Shown here: piece by piece, positions 35,797 through 45,442 of the stretch
How the letters are laid out: every line of letters begins with the position of its first letter
Numbering within the stretch: the stretch's first letter is position 1
Assembly (NCBI GenBank): GCA_028135785.1
Contig: JAOIHS010000007.1
Location: forward strand, 1-63,732
Direction: 5' to 3'
Source: SAR86 cluster bacterium
GTDB lineage: Bacteria > Pseudomonadota > Gammaproteobacteria > Magnimaribacterales > AG-339-G14
DNA length: 63,732 nt
Program-made: the position numbers and the translations under genes
Notes under the pieces: model-generated
The model's input: the letters and a program-made list of their open reading frames with translations, nothing else
Told to the model about the DNA's origin: nothing
Database searches by the model: none

Positions 35797-37845
35797 ATGA
35801 AAATTCTTAAATCACATTTAGAAGAGAAAATAGGTAAGAAGAAAAATATTTCTAAGCTTGCTGAACAGTTGACAATGCTTGGTCTTGAAGTTGATTCAGT
35901 AGAGTCTTTAAAAAAAGATTATTGTATAGATATTGATTTGACACCTAATAGAGGAGATTGCTTCAGTGTTCTCGGCGTAGCTAGAGAAATTGCTGCCAAT
36001 GATTGTATAAAACTAAAAAAAGAAAAGTCTTTAAAAGTAAATTTGTCTGGAAAACCAATCACGAATGTAACAATTAAAGATTATGACGCTTGTCCTAGAT
36101 ATTGTTATAGCGAAATTTCAAATTTATCGTCAAAAGATAAAAACAACAATGTAAAGAAGCTTCCAGAATTTATTAACCATAGATTAGAAATTGCAGGAAT
36201 AAATTCAATCAACCCCATTGTTGATATATTAAATTATGTAATGCTGGATATAGGTCAACCGATGCATGCCTTTGATAAAAATAAAATTGATGGCGATATC
36301 CAAGTTAGGTTTGCAAAGAGTAACGAAAAAATTATTTTACTGGATAAGCAAAAAATTAATACATCTCAAGATTGTCTTTTAATTACAGATAAGAAAAAAC
36401 CAATAGCTCTTGCAGGAGTTATGGGGAGCTATGACTCTTCAGTTGATTTAGAAACTAACGCCATTATTCTGGAATCTGCTTTTTTTTCACCTAAATCTAT
36501 TAGAGGAAAGGGTCGAAGATATGGAATTCAAACAGATGCGTCACAAAGATATGAAAGAGGAGTTGATTTTGAATTGCAAAGAAAAGCTCTATTATTTGCA
36601 ATCAGCCTTATTCATGAACATATAGGCGGAGTCTCTTCTGATATAAAAGAAATTTCATCAAGCAAGTCTTTGCCATCAAGAAAACTAATAAATCTTTCTA
36701 TATCAACATTGAATAATAAGTTGGGTACATCCTTATCAATTACAGAAGTAAAAAAAATACTTACCTTTTTAGAAATTTCTTCTTCTTCAGGTCCTGGAGA
36801 TCCATTGGTAAAACTTAAACCACCCAGTCATAGATTTGATCTAGAAATTGAAGCAGATATTATTGAAGAAGTTGCTAGACTAGTCGGATACGATAAATTA
36901 CCTCTAGAAAAGGTCAAAACTTCTTTTCAAGAATTCTCCAAAACAGCTTATCAAAATACACTCGATTTAAAAAAGTTTATTGCCAGTCAAAATTTTCAGG
37001 AAGTTATAAATTACTCTTTTATAGATGATCGGCTTCAAGAAAAACTAGGCTTAACTAAAGGCATGATAAAAGTTCAAAATCCAATAAACGAAAAATTAAA
37101 CTCTATGAGAACAAGCCTTTTACCCGGTTTATTAAATAACTTAATTTCTAATTCTAAAAGAGGGGCTTCTTTTTTAAAGATTTTTGAAGAAGGAAAAGTT
37201 TTTTCTAAAAATAAGAAAATATCTGAATTGAATAGATTTGCTGGAATCATTTATGACCAGGAAAAGAAAAAAGGTTGGAGAGAATCGGGCTCTTATAATT
37301 TCTTTTCTCAAAAAGAATTTATTTTAAAATTATTAAATTTCTCAAATTTACAAAAAATTATTCTCAAACCCTCCTCTTCTAAATTGCTTCATCCAAAAGT
37401 ATCTGCTGACATATTTAAAGCTGGGAAAAAGATAGGCTCTTTCGGAGAAATTCATCCTATTGTTCTAAAAAAGGTTAATCTAAAAAAATCTTTTTTTTAT
37501 TTTGAGCTAGATTCTTTAGAACTATTTAACGAAAAAAAGGTAGAACTTATAGAGCCATCCAAATATCCGCAAGTTCAACGGGATCTGGCTTTTACTGTGC
37601 CTGAACACTTAATATTTAAAGATATTGAATCTGCAATTATAAAAAATTCTGGTAATAACTTGATAAACTTAAAGTTATTTGATTTATTTAAAGGCGGCGA
37701 TCTGCCTAAAAATCATAAAAGTCTAGCCTTTAGGATAACTTGGCAATCAAAAAAAGAAACCTTAGATGATCTTTACATAGAATCTATCGTTAAAGAAATC
37801 GAAAAAAACCTTAAAGATAACTTTAAGGTTGAGCTGAGAGGTTAA
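35797..37845 (+). CDS. pheT: Phenylalanyl-tRNA synthetase beta subunit lacking the EMAPII-like domain
   Basis: 682 residues instead of about 795. The N-terminal module runs LTMLGLEVDSVESL (25-38) straight into CIDIDLTPNRGDCFSVLGVA (43-62); in E. coli PheT about 110 residues forming the OB-fold tRNA-binding (EMAPII-like) domain lie between those blocks. The B3/B4 editing domain, B5, the class II-like core and the C-terminal FDX-type anticodon domain (PSKYPQVQRDLAF to the end) are present. So the enzyme should still charge and edit, without the extra RNA-binding arm. Reading frame is clean, so this is a true domain loss rather than an error. Confidence 0.95.
   Translation: MKILKSHLEEKIGKKKNISKLAEQLTMLGLEVDSVESLKKDYCIDIDLTPNRGDCFSVLGVAREIAANDCIKLKKEKSLKVNLSGKPITNVTIKDYDACPRYCYSEISNLSSKDKNNNVKKLPEFINHRLEIAGINSINPIVDILNYVMLDIGQPMHAFDKNKIDGDIQVRFAKSNEKIILLDKQKINTSQDCLLITDKKKPIALAGVMGSYDSSVDLETNAIILESAFFSPKSIRGKGRRYGIQTDASQRYERGVDFELQRKALLFAISLIHEHIGGVSSDIKEISSSKSLPSRKLINLSISTLNNKLGTSLSITEVKKILTFLEISSSSGPGDPLVKLKPPSHRFDLEIEADIIEEVARLVGYDKLPLEKVKTSFQEFSKTAYQNTLDLKKFIASQNFQEVINYSFIDDRLQEKLGLTKGMIKVQNPINEKLNSMRTSLLPGLLNNLISNSKRGASFLKIFEEGKVFSKNKKISELNRFAGIIYDQEKKKGWRESGSYNFFSQKEFILKLLNFSNLQKIILKPSSSKLLHPKVSADIFKAGKKIGSFGEIHPIVLKKVNLKKSFFYFELDSLELFNEKKVELIEPSKYPQVQRDLAFTVPEHLIFKDIESAIIKNSGNNLINLKLFDLFKGGDLPKNHKSLAFRITWQSKKETLDDLYIESIVKEIEKNLKDNFKVELRG
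37807..37830 (+). other. Perfect 10-bp hairpin at the end of pheT
   Basis: AACCTTAAAG (37807-37816), loop ATAA, CTTTAAGGTT (37821-37830). The stem is perfect but no T-run follows, so it is not a standard terminator. It lies in the last pheT codons, 16 bases before the ihfA ATG, and could act as an RNA-stability or processing element between the two. Confidence 0.5.
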
Positions 37846-37846
37846 A

Positions 37847-38122
37847 ATGTCATTAACTAAAGCAAAACTAGTTGATTACTTAAGTGAAAAAGTAGGTCTG
37901 CCAAAAAAAGACTGCTTTTTAATAGTAGAATCTTTTTTTGGTGAAATTTGCAGTGCTTTAGAAAGAGGAGAGGAGGTAAAACTTCCTGGACTTGGAAATT
38001 TTTTGGTGACTCATAAAAAAAGTAGACCAGGAAGGAATCCAAGAACTGGAGAGGAGCATGTTATTTCAGAAAGGAACGTAGTTAGCTTTAAAGCTGGAAG
38101 AAAGTTGAGAAAAAGTCTTTAA
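37847..38122 (+). CDS. ihfA: Integration host factor alpha subunit
   Basis: 91-residue DNA-bending protein of the HU/IHF family. KAKLVDYLSEKVGLPKKDC at the start and LGNFLVTHKKSRPGRNPRTG (about 49-68) with the minor-groove proline in RNPRTGE. ihfA directly after pheT is the normal gammaproteobacterial order, which separates it from HU genes. GAGAGG before its ATG serves as the ribosome site, just beyond the hairpin in pheT. Confidence 0.95.
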   Translation: MSLTKAKLVDYLSEKVGLPKKDCFLIVESFFGEICSALERGEEVKLPGLGNFLVTHKKSRPGRNPRTGEEHVISERNVVSFKAGRKLRKSL

Positions 38123-38125
38123 TTT

Positions 38126-38443
38126 ATGGATTTTAATTTAAATCAGATATCAAATAAAAAATATTTCAGCATCAAAGAAGTCTCCACAATTTGTAAAGTA
38201 GAGCCGCATACTTTGAGATATTGGGAAAAACAATTTAACACTATCTTTTTCATACATCGTTCAGGCAATAGAAGGCTTTATCAACAAAAGGACATAATCA
38301 ATTTGATAAAAGTAAAAAATTTTTTGAAAGAAGAGGGTATGACTATAAAAGGAGCAAAAACAAAACTTGAAGGCTCAAAAGAAGATACTTCTTTAAACTT
38401 TAAAATAGTTGAAGATCTCAAAGAAATTTTAAAAATACTATAG
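38126..38443 (+). CDS. MerR-family regulator next to ihfA
   Basis: 105 residues. YFSIKEVSTICKVEPHTLRYWEKQF (14-38) is the MerR helix-turn-helix with the first wing, ending RSGNRRLYQQKDI. The rest is a short coiled segment with no ligand domain. A small MerR protein after ihfA is usual in Pseudomonas-like genomes, where a proline tRNA follows it; here two other genes come between. Targets unknown. Confidence 0.9.
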   Translation: MDFNLNQISNKKYFSIKEVSTICKVEPHTLRYWEKQFNTIFFIHRSGNRRLYQQKDIINLIKVKNFLKEEGMTIKGAKTKLEGSKEDTSLNFKIVEDLKEILKIL

Positions 38444-38466
38444 TTTTATTTTAAACGGGAGGAAAG

Positions 38467-38991
38467 ATGAGAAGAATAATCACTGGACACAACAAAGAAG
38501 GTAAATCAGTTATAAAAATTGATGGACCTCCAGCTCGATCTTTGGGTGAAGATGTTGGTGGGCTTTACGAACTTTGGAATACTTGCGGCGAACAAATCAA
38601 TACTTTAGATGATATAGATAGAGCTGACTCAGAAGTATTGTTGTCTCCTGAAAAAGGCGGAACTAAATTTAGATATTTTAAAATTAATCCAACTCCAGAA
38701 GGGGTCCCTGCAGAAATGATAGAAGAAGCTACTGCCGAAGCTTTTGAGAAAATGGGTGCAGGGCATCATAGAGTCGATACATCCAGACATCCGGCAATGC
38801 ACAAAACAGATACAATTGACTATATTATTTTATTGAAAGGAGACGTTACTTTATTGTTAGATGAAGAAGAGGTTACTTTAAATCCTTTCGATGTGGTTGT
38901 TCAAAGAGGAACTAATCATGCATGGGTAAATAACGGAAGCGAACCTGCATTATTTATAGCAGTTTTAATCGATAGCGATTTAAAAGAATAA
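38467..38991 (+). CDS. Cupin-domain protein
   Basis: 174 residues. The single cupin domain is in the C-terminal half: HKTDTIDYIILLKGDVTLLL (about 118-137) then NPFDVVVQRGTNHAWVNNG (about 144-162), with one histidine each at the usual metal positions. The N-terminal 100 residues are family-specific and include GHHRVDTSRHPAMH. I cannot name a substrate. It has an unusually strong ribosome site (GGGAGG, 38457-38462) and is 6 bases from the carboxyltransferase gene. Confidence 0.75.
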   Translation: MRRIITGHNKEGKSVIKIDGPPARSLGEDVGGLYELWNTCGEQINTLDDIDRADSEVLLSPEKGGTKFRYFKINPTPEGVPAEMIEEATAEAFEKMGAGHHRVDTSRHPAMHKTDTIDYIILLKGDVTLLLDEEEVTLNPFDVVVQRGTNHAWVNNGSEPALFIAVLIDSDLKE

Positions 38992-38997
38992 TTAAGC

Positions 38998-40591
<1,594 letters not shown>

Positions 40592-40604
40592 ATTTAATTA
40601 TTTA

Positions 40605-41588
40605 TTAAGCTATTTTATTTTGTAGTTTGCCTACTTTTGATATTTCAAGCGTCATAACATCGCCTGAGTTTAAAAATTCCCAATGTTCTATTCCTGTACA
40701 GTCTGCTGGCGCGCCAGTTCCAAAAAATTCACCCGCTACTAACATTTCTCCTTCAGAGGCAAAAGCTATCATGTCCGAAATACTATGATGCATGTCAGAA
40801 ATAAGGCCAACACCTTTTAATGAATCATTGATTGAGACTCTGAGTTCAAGTTCTTTGGGATCTGGTATTTCATCTCGTGTCACTATCCATGGACCCATAA
40901 TATTTCCAGTTTGGAAATCTTTACCTTTTAGAGGTCCGGTAACTCCACGAAATTCAGGTAACAATCTTTTTCGAGCTGACATATCATTAAAAATTGTATA
41001 ACCAAATATGTAGTCCATGGCATTTTCTTTAGCTATGTCCATACCATTTTTACTGAGGATAATTCCAAGCTCGCATTCGTAATCGAGCATCGGCTCTTTA
41101 AAAGTCGGAGGGATAACATCGTCGCTTGGACCAATGAATGACGTATTTGAACCCTTATAATAGATAGGGGTTTCATAGAATTGTTTTGGAGGCTTGATAA
41201 ATTTTAGTAATTTATTTACCCGATAAGCAAAAGCTCCCATTTGATTACGAACCAAAGAATCAATTGATTGAAGCAAATGTTTCTCATAGACGCTAAAAGC
41301 TCTAAACTTCACTGGCACAGGCAGTGGGGCACATAAAAAAATATCAGTAAGATCTTCCAATTGACTTTCATTTTCTAGAGACCATCGTTCTATTTTCTTT
41401 ATAGCTTCTAATCCAGCATCACCTGATTCGATTAAAGTTTGCATGGTAGATAACTCATTACTCATATTTAAGTTTAATTTTTCATTACCCTTAAGAAGAT
41501 CGATGAAATGAGTTTCATGAGGAAGAACCAATCCTGTTCGAATTTTGGTCAAGTCATCTTTACTATGTTGATAGCTAATTAATTTCAT
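40605..41588 (-). CDS. Fumarylacetoacetase (FAH)-family enzyme
   Basis: 327 residues. The C-terminal FAH domain has the metal-binding block MLDYECELGIILS (about 167-179), then FNDMSARKRLLPEFRG, KGKDFQTGNIMGPWIV and the closing GAPADCTGIEHWEFLNSGD. Members hydrolyse, decarboxylate or isomerise 2-oxo acids and related compounds. Its ATG overlaps the cytidylyltransferase stop (ATGA), making it the fourth gene of the nonulosonate-like operon, so a 2-oxo-sugar acid substrate is conceivable; an ordinary aromatic-catabolism role is the alternative. Convergent with the tRNA, 13 bases away. Confidence 0.85.
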   Translation of the reverse strand: MKLISYQHSKDDLTKIRTGLVLPHETHFIDLLKGNEKLNLNMSNELSTMQTLIESGDAGLEAIKKIERWSLENESQLEDLTDIFLCAPLPVPVKFRAFSVYEKHLLQSIDSLVRNQMGAFAYRVNKLLKFIKPPKQFYETPIYYKGSNTSFIGPSDDVIPPTFKEPMLDYECELGIILSKNGMDIAKENAMDYIFGYTIFNDMSARKRLLPEFRGVTGPLKGKDFQTGNIMGPWIVTRDEIPDPKELELRVSINDSLKGVGLISDMHHSISDMIAFASEGEMLVAGEFFGTGAPADCTGIEHWEFLNSGDVMTLEISKVGKLQNKIA

Positions 41589-42274
41589 AATAGTTCTTCG
41601 TATAACTCAGTCTGTTCTGCTAAAAACCAATCTAATTCACTATCAATATCTATGCTTCTAGATTTAGGCATCACATAGGCAGATGTTTCACCGCAAAATC
41701 TTGTCTTATCTCTCAAAAAAGACTTTATATCAAAAATATAGATGGCACCATTTTCAGTAATTTGATTTTTAACAGACTGTCTTGCTGATCTTTTAATTTT
41801 ATTATGATTTATTGGTATAAATTTATTTCTTAAATTTTTCCAGATTGGCTTAAAATCTTTATATCCAGAAAATAAAGATTGAGAATTAGAATTCTCATAT
41901 AGATCCATTGCTTTCTCTATGTCTGTATAATTTCTTAACGGAGAAGTGCATTGAAGGAAGAGAATTGTATTATAACTATCAATATTATCTATATTGTTAA
42001 TAACTTCTGTGATTGCATCTTCTGATGAACTAAAATCTCCGGAATTCTTTTTTGATCTTAATATCCCTTGCGCTCCATATTTTTTAGCAGTTTTTATGAT
42101 TTCTTTGCCATCAGAAGATACATACATTTCAATATCTCTATTAATCTTTTTTGTTTCGATAATTGTTTTAGCTATAAGAGGCACGCCGTTAAATTCTTTT
42201 AAATTTTTTTTAATTATTCCTTTGGAGCCTTCTCTAGCAGGAATTATTACTAAATATTTAAAATTTTTATTCAC
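41585..42274 (-). CDS. CMP-nonulosonate (acylneuraminate) cytidylyltransferase
   Basis: 229 residues. IIPAREGSKGIIKKNLKEF (10-28) is the CTP-binding signature of the NeuA family; VSSDGKEI, FLQCTSPLRNYTDIEKAM and the later PKSRSIDIDSELDWFLAE (with the metal-binding DIDSELDW) are also as expected. It activates a nine-carbon 2-keto-3-deoxy sugar acid (Neu5Ac, legionaminate, pseudaminate or relatives) as the CMP derivative. The size is that of single-domain NeuA/PseF proteins. The NeuB-like synthase is two genes upstream. Confidence 0.9.
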   Translation of the reverse strand: MNKNFKYLVIIPAREGSKGIIKKNLKEFNGVPLIAKTIIETKKINRDIEMYVSSDGKEIIKTAKKYGAQGILRSKKNSGDFSSSEDAITEVINNIDNIDSYNTILFLQCTSPLRNYTDIEKAMDLYENSNSQSLFSGYKDFKPIWKNLRNKFIPINHNKIKRSARQSVKNQITENGAIYIFDIKSFLRDKTRFCGETSAYVMPKSRSIDIDSELDWFLAEQTELYEELL

Positions 42275-43277
42275 TTTGATAATCGTTATGTAAGTTTTGA
42301 ATTAATTCTTTTCCAGATATTAATTCATTAAAATTTAGTTTAGTTTTCAAAGCAGAGTTATCTGCTATTAAATTTCTTTTTTCATCGACGAGATCTCTTG
42401 AAATTTCTTTGGCTATTAATTTATCTTTATTATTATAAAACTCTATTAATCCTTCACCATTAGAAACTTTTTTAAATTCTATCGAATAAACTGTAAATAC
42501 GTTTTCAATAAACTGTTCTACAGACATTACGTTTCCAGTACCTAAAACAAATTTTCCAAAAATATTTTTTTTTGCTGCATCTAGAAAAATTGAGCAAAAA
42601 TCTTTAGCGTAACCCCAGTCTCTTGTGGATTTAGCGTTATAAAACTCAAGAATATCAGCTTCTTCGTTAATGTTATTTAGAATTTTATTAGCAAAGTTAA
42701 ATATCTTTTTTGAAAAGAACTGACGACCTCTATATATAGATTCATGGTTATACAAAATAGGTCTAAAGATCTTTAAACCAAAATTCTTTTCGTATAAATC
42801 GCATAGAAATAGATCTGTTACTTTTGAAATGCCATACGCATTTATTGGATTTATTTTAGTTATTTCATTTTGAGGAAAAATATCAGGACTTCCAAAAACT
42901 TCAGAGCTTAATGGCTGCATAAACCAAATATCTCTATTTGCGTTCTTTATTGCATCGAGAACACTATATGTAATTGAAAAGTTTTCGTTTATACAATTAA
43001 AAATATCCAAATTACTACTTTGGACAAAGCTGTTAGAGGCAAAATTAAAGACATGGGTGTATAACTCCTCTTTGAGTTTTTTATTTAATTCGAATGTATT
43101 AGTCAGATCCATATAGATAATGCGAATTTTTTTTTGGGATACTAGTTTTTTAAATGACTTTGGAATATCAGCTGAAGATCTTCTAACAATTAAATCAGCT
43201 TGAATGTTTTCACTCACAAGTAATTTGACTAAAACTTGAGCGTCTTGACTAAATCCTCCGCATATTAGAATTTTCAT
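42267..43277 (-). CDS. Gmd-like NAD-dependent epimerase/dehydratase
   Basis: 336 residues, extended SDR. ILICGGFSQDAQVLVKLL (3-20) is a variant of the GDP-mannose dehydratase loop (GxTGQDxxxL); QPLSSEVFG (121-129) and Y148/K152 in INAYGISKVTD are the catalytic set; LYNHESIYRGRQFFSKKI and STRDWGYAKDF match the Gmd donor-binding blocks. It is clearly shorter in conservation than the true Gmd at 9773, so another nucleotide sugar (perhaps UDP- or CDP-linked) is likely. It overlaps both neighbours (4 and 8 bases) in the four-gene operon. Confidence 0.85.
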   Translation of the reverse strand: MKILICGGFSQDAQVLVKLLVSENIQADLIVRRSSADIPKSFKKLVSQKKIRIIYMDLTNTFELNKKLKEELYTHVFNFASNSFVQSSNLDIFNCINENFSITYSVLDAIKNANRDIWFMQPLSSEVFGSPDIFPQNEITKINPINAYGISKVTDLFLCDLYEKNFGLKIFRPILYNHESIYRGRQFFSKKIFNFANKILNNINEEADILEFYNAKSTRDWGYAKDFCSIFLDAAKKNIFGKFVLGTGNVMSVEQFIENVFTVYSIEFKKVSNGEGLIEFYNNKDKLIAKEISRDLVDEKRNLIADNSALKTKLNFNELISGKELIQNLHNDYQSE

Positions 43278-45094
43278 TTTTTTACTTTATCAAACAAGAA
43301 CTCTAAAGCTGCATAAAACTTTTCTCCTACGTTATGATGTCCTTCCCAGACTTCCAGAACCTTTATCTCAGGATGATTTAAAATTTTCTGATAAGAATCA
43401 AGATCTCCTTTACCGAAATCAACTCCTTCTCCATCAATTCCTTCCCCATCAGAAATATGGATATGTTTTATTTGTTTTTTAAGACGAGAATACCAATCAT
43501 GCCAATCTGCATTGAAATAATTTGCTGATAAAATTAAATGGGAAAAGTCCAGACATAAACTAATATTATTTTTAATGATTAAATCTATATCCTCTTCCTC
43601 ACAAAATTGATTCAAGATGGCTGATCCTCCAAAGTACCAAGCTTTTTTGGGAAGCCATTGAGCTAATAAGTAAATATTGTGATCATTTTTAATATTTTCA
43701 CAAAAATTTTTAAATTCTTTATAAAAAATCTCCTTTTCAGAGGACCTTTCTGAAAAGCTTCCTAAAATTAAACAATCATTTCTTGATATATTTTTTATTA
43801 ACTTTGATGCCTCAATGCAAGTATCTATAATTTCTCTGCTCTTCTTCCTGATATTGTTTTTAGGTGAAAAAGGATCAATTAAACTATCACTACTAATATA
43901 ATCAGGCAAATGGATGCTAATGGAGTCTTCTTTTTCAATAAGATCTGTCAACAAACCAGGATTAATTTGAATTTTAAATACTTCTTCATATGAAAGGTGT
44001 AATTCAAAAAATCTGCCATTAAATCTATTTCTAATATTTTTGAAATCATGGAGTCTCACTGGAAGAGAAATTTTATGAGCATCTCTAAATTCTTGAACTT
44101 TAATGCTTATTTTGGATAATCTATTTAAGTGAGAGTCTAGAAGAGGGTCTCCTTTATGTACATCTTGTGTTAATTTAAATGATTGAATATTCTCAATTTC
44201 ATGACTCCTCAAGCCTGTTGCAGGAGACTTTTCAATTAAACTTGATGTTAGAATTTCATCTCCTTTTTTATGATTCTCATTAAAGTACAAGCCAGTTCCT
44301 AAACTCCTTATATTTAGAATTTCTCCTTGATTAATCTCTCTTCTAGGGCAAGAAATAATTTCATTATATTTTGAAATTATTTTATTCATCATAATAAATT
44401 CATTTAAATCAGAACTAGTAGAAATATCTAATCCAAGGTCTTCTTTTGAAAGACATATATGTCTTTCTATAAAATCAATTTCATATTGCAGCGCTAGTAA
44501 TGCAATTTCACAGTTTTCATCATGAGATGAATATCCAATATTCGCTTTTGTCATGTTTTTCATCCGAGAAATAAAACTTAGTTGCTGATTTCCAATTGAT
44601 ATTGGATAGTTTGCAATACAATGAAAAGCACAATCATTCTTATCTAAATTAGATAGTTTGAGATACTTTTCAATCTCATCTTCAGATCCGCCGCCATAAC
44701 TAATCATAACGGGAAGATTTTTAGTTTTAGCCAATTTTATTAAACTAATATTTCTAAATTCAGCAGAAGGTATTTTAATAAAATCAATCTCAAATCCTGT
44801 CAGAAAAAAGTCTTCAAGATCTTTTTTTCTAAAGAAGCTAAAGCCAATTTTTAACTTATTATCTTTTGAGATATTTATTAGTTCTGGTATCCAAGAAGTA
44901 TTTAATGAACTTCTTTCTAGTTCTGATTTAATCAAAGTGCTACCTAATTCATGATTCTCAGCAAAAAAATCTTCAGATCTATATTGAAATTTAACTCCCC
45001 AGGTTTTGGAAGATGCTGCATTAAGAATTAATTTTTTTGCGTTATCTAGTTCACCCCTATGATTAATTCCAATCTCAGCTATTAATTTAGTCAT
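43274..45094 (-). CDS. NeuB-like nonulosonate synthase fused to a xylose-isomerase-like TIM barrel
   Basis: 606 residues in three parts. Residues 1-245 are the NeuB barrel: IAEIGINHRGEL (5-16), GVKFQYRSEDFF (33-44), CIANYPIS (159-166), GYSSHD (187-192; H191) and ERHICLSKEDLG (210-221; H212), the two metal histidines. Residues about 255-328 are the antifreeze-like/SAF domain. Its K-R-P-G-x-G block reads K-S-P-A-T-G (289-294), so the arginine that reaches the substrate in neisserial NeuB is a serine. Residues 330-606 are an AP-endonuclease-2/xylose-isomerase-type barrel with LDFSH (515-519), HIHISDG (544-550) and EVWEGHH (581-587). First gene of the operon; the fusion suggests that an epimerase step and condensation are coupled. 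Confidence 0.86.
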   Translation of the reverse strand: MTKLIAEIGINHRGELDNAKKLILNAASSKTWGVKFQYRSEDFFAENHELGSTLIKSELERSSLNTSWIPELINISKDNKLKIGFSFFRKKDLEDFFLTGFEIDFIKIPSAEFRNISLIKLAKTKNLPVMISYGGGSEDEIEKYLKLSNLDKNDCAFHCIANYPISIGNQQLSFISRMKNMTKANIGYSSHDENCEIALLALQYEIDFIERHICLSKEDLGLDISTSSDLNEFIMMNKIISKYNEIISCPRREINQGEILNIRSLGTGLYFNENHKKGDEILTSSLIEKSPATGLRSHEIENIQSFKLTQDVHKGDPLLDSHLNRLSKISIKVQEFRDAHKISLPVRLHDFKNIRNRFNGRFFELHLSYEEVFKIQINPGLLTDLIEKEDSISIHLPDYISSDSLIDPFSPKNNIRKKSREIIDTCIEASKLIKNISRNDCLILGSFSERSSEKEIFYKEFKNFCENIKNDHNIYLLAQWLPKKAWYFGGSAILNQFCEEEDIDLIIKNNISLCLDFSHLILSANYFNADWHDWYSRLKKQIKHIHISDGEGIDGEGVDFGKGDLDSYQKILNHPEIKVLEVWEGHHNVGEKFYAALEFLFDKVKK

Positions 45095-45148
45095 ATTTTT
45101 TGTTTCTGAATGAATAAGAATGAGTTAAATAATTAAAGAACCTAAGGA

Positions 45149-45154
45149 ATTATA
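45149..45154 (-). promoter_or_regulatory. Possible -10 of the nonulosonate-like operon
   Basis: Read on the minus strand this is TATAAT, about 55 bases before the synthase ATG, in the 70-base gap after tusA. No fair -35 stands at the normal distance. Given low GC, the match may be by chance. Confidence 0.25.
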
Positions 45155-45164
45155 ATGCAAAAAA

Positions 45165-45380
45165 CTACCTTTTCTTGACTAAAAAAATTAATGTTTCTTC
45201 ATTCTTGTTGAATGATAAAAGTTCATGATTTAAATATTCGCAAAATTTTTGAACATCTTTAATTGAAGTTGGATCGGTTGCAACCAATTCAACAGTGTCA
45301 CCTGATTTAGATTCATATATTGCTTGGTGAAGAAGCATGATCGGCTCAGGACAAATTAATCCAATTGCATCAACTTTCAT
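45165..45380 (-). CDS. TusA/SirA-family sulfur-carrier protein
   Basis: 71 residues. The conserved active-site block is GLICPEPIM (7-15; C10 carries sulfur in TusA). The rest, SGDTVELVATDPTSIKDVQKF, is the standard fold. TusA transfers sulfur to TusBCD for tRNA thio-modification, but many relatives serve other sulfur routes. Lies alone between two gaps of about 60-70 bases, same strand as its neighbours. Confidence 0.88.
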   Translation of the reverse strand: MKVDAIGLICPEPIMLLHQAIYESKSGDTVELVATDPTSIKDVQKFCEYLNHELLSFNKNEETLIFLVKKR

Positions 45381-45442
45381 TAATTATTTATTCTCGAATT
45401 TAACTTTTAAAATACTAGACAATATTTTAAGCTATTTTTAGA

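Noticed and set aside
43274-45094. Loss of a catalytic histidine in the NeuB block GLDIS
   Set aside because: Neisserial NeuB also has isoleucine there (GPDI); the metal histidines H191 and H212 are intact.
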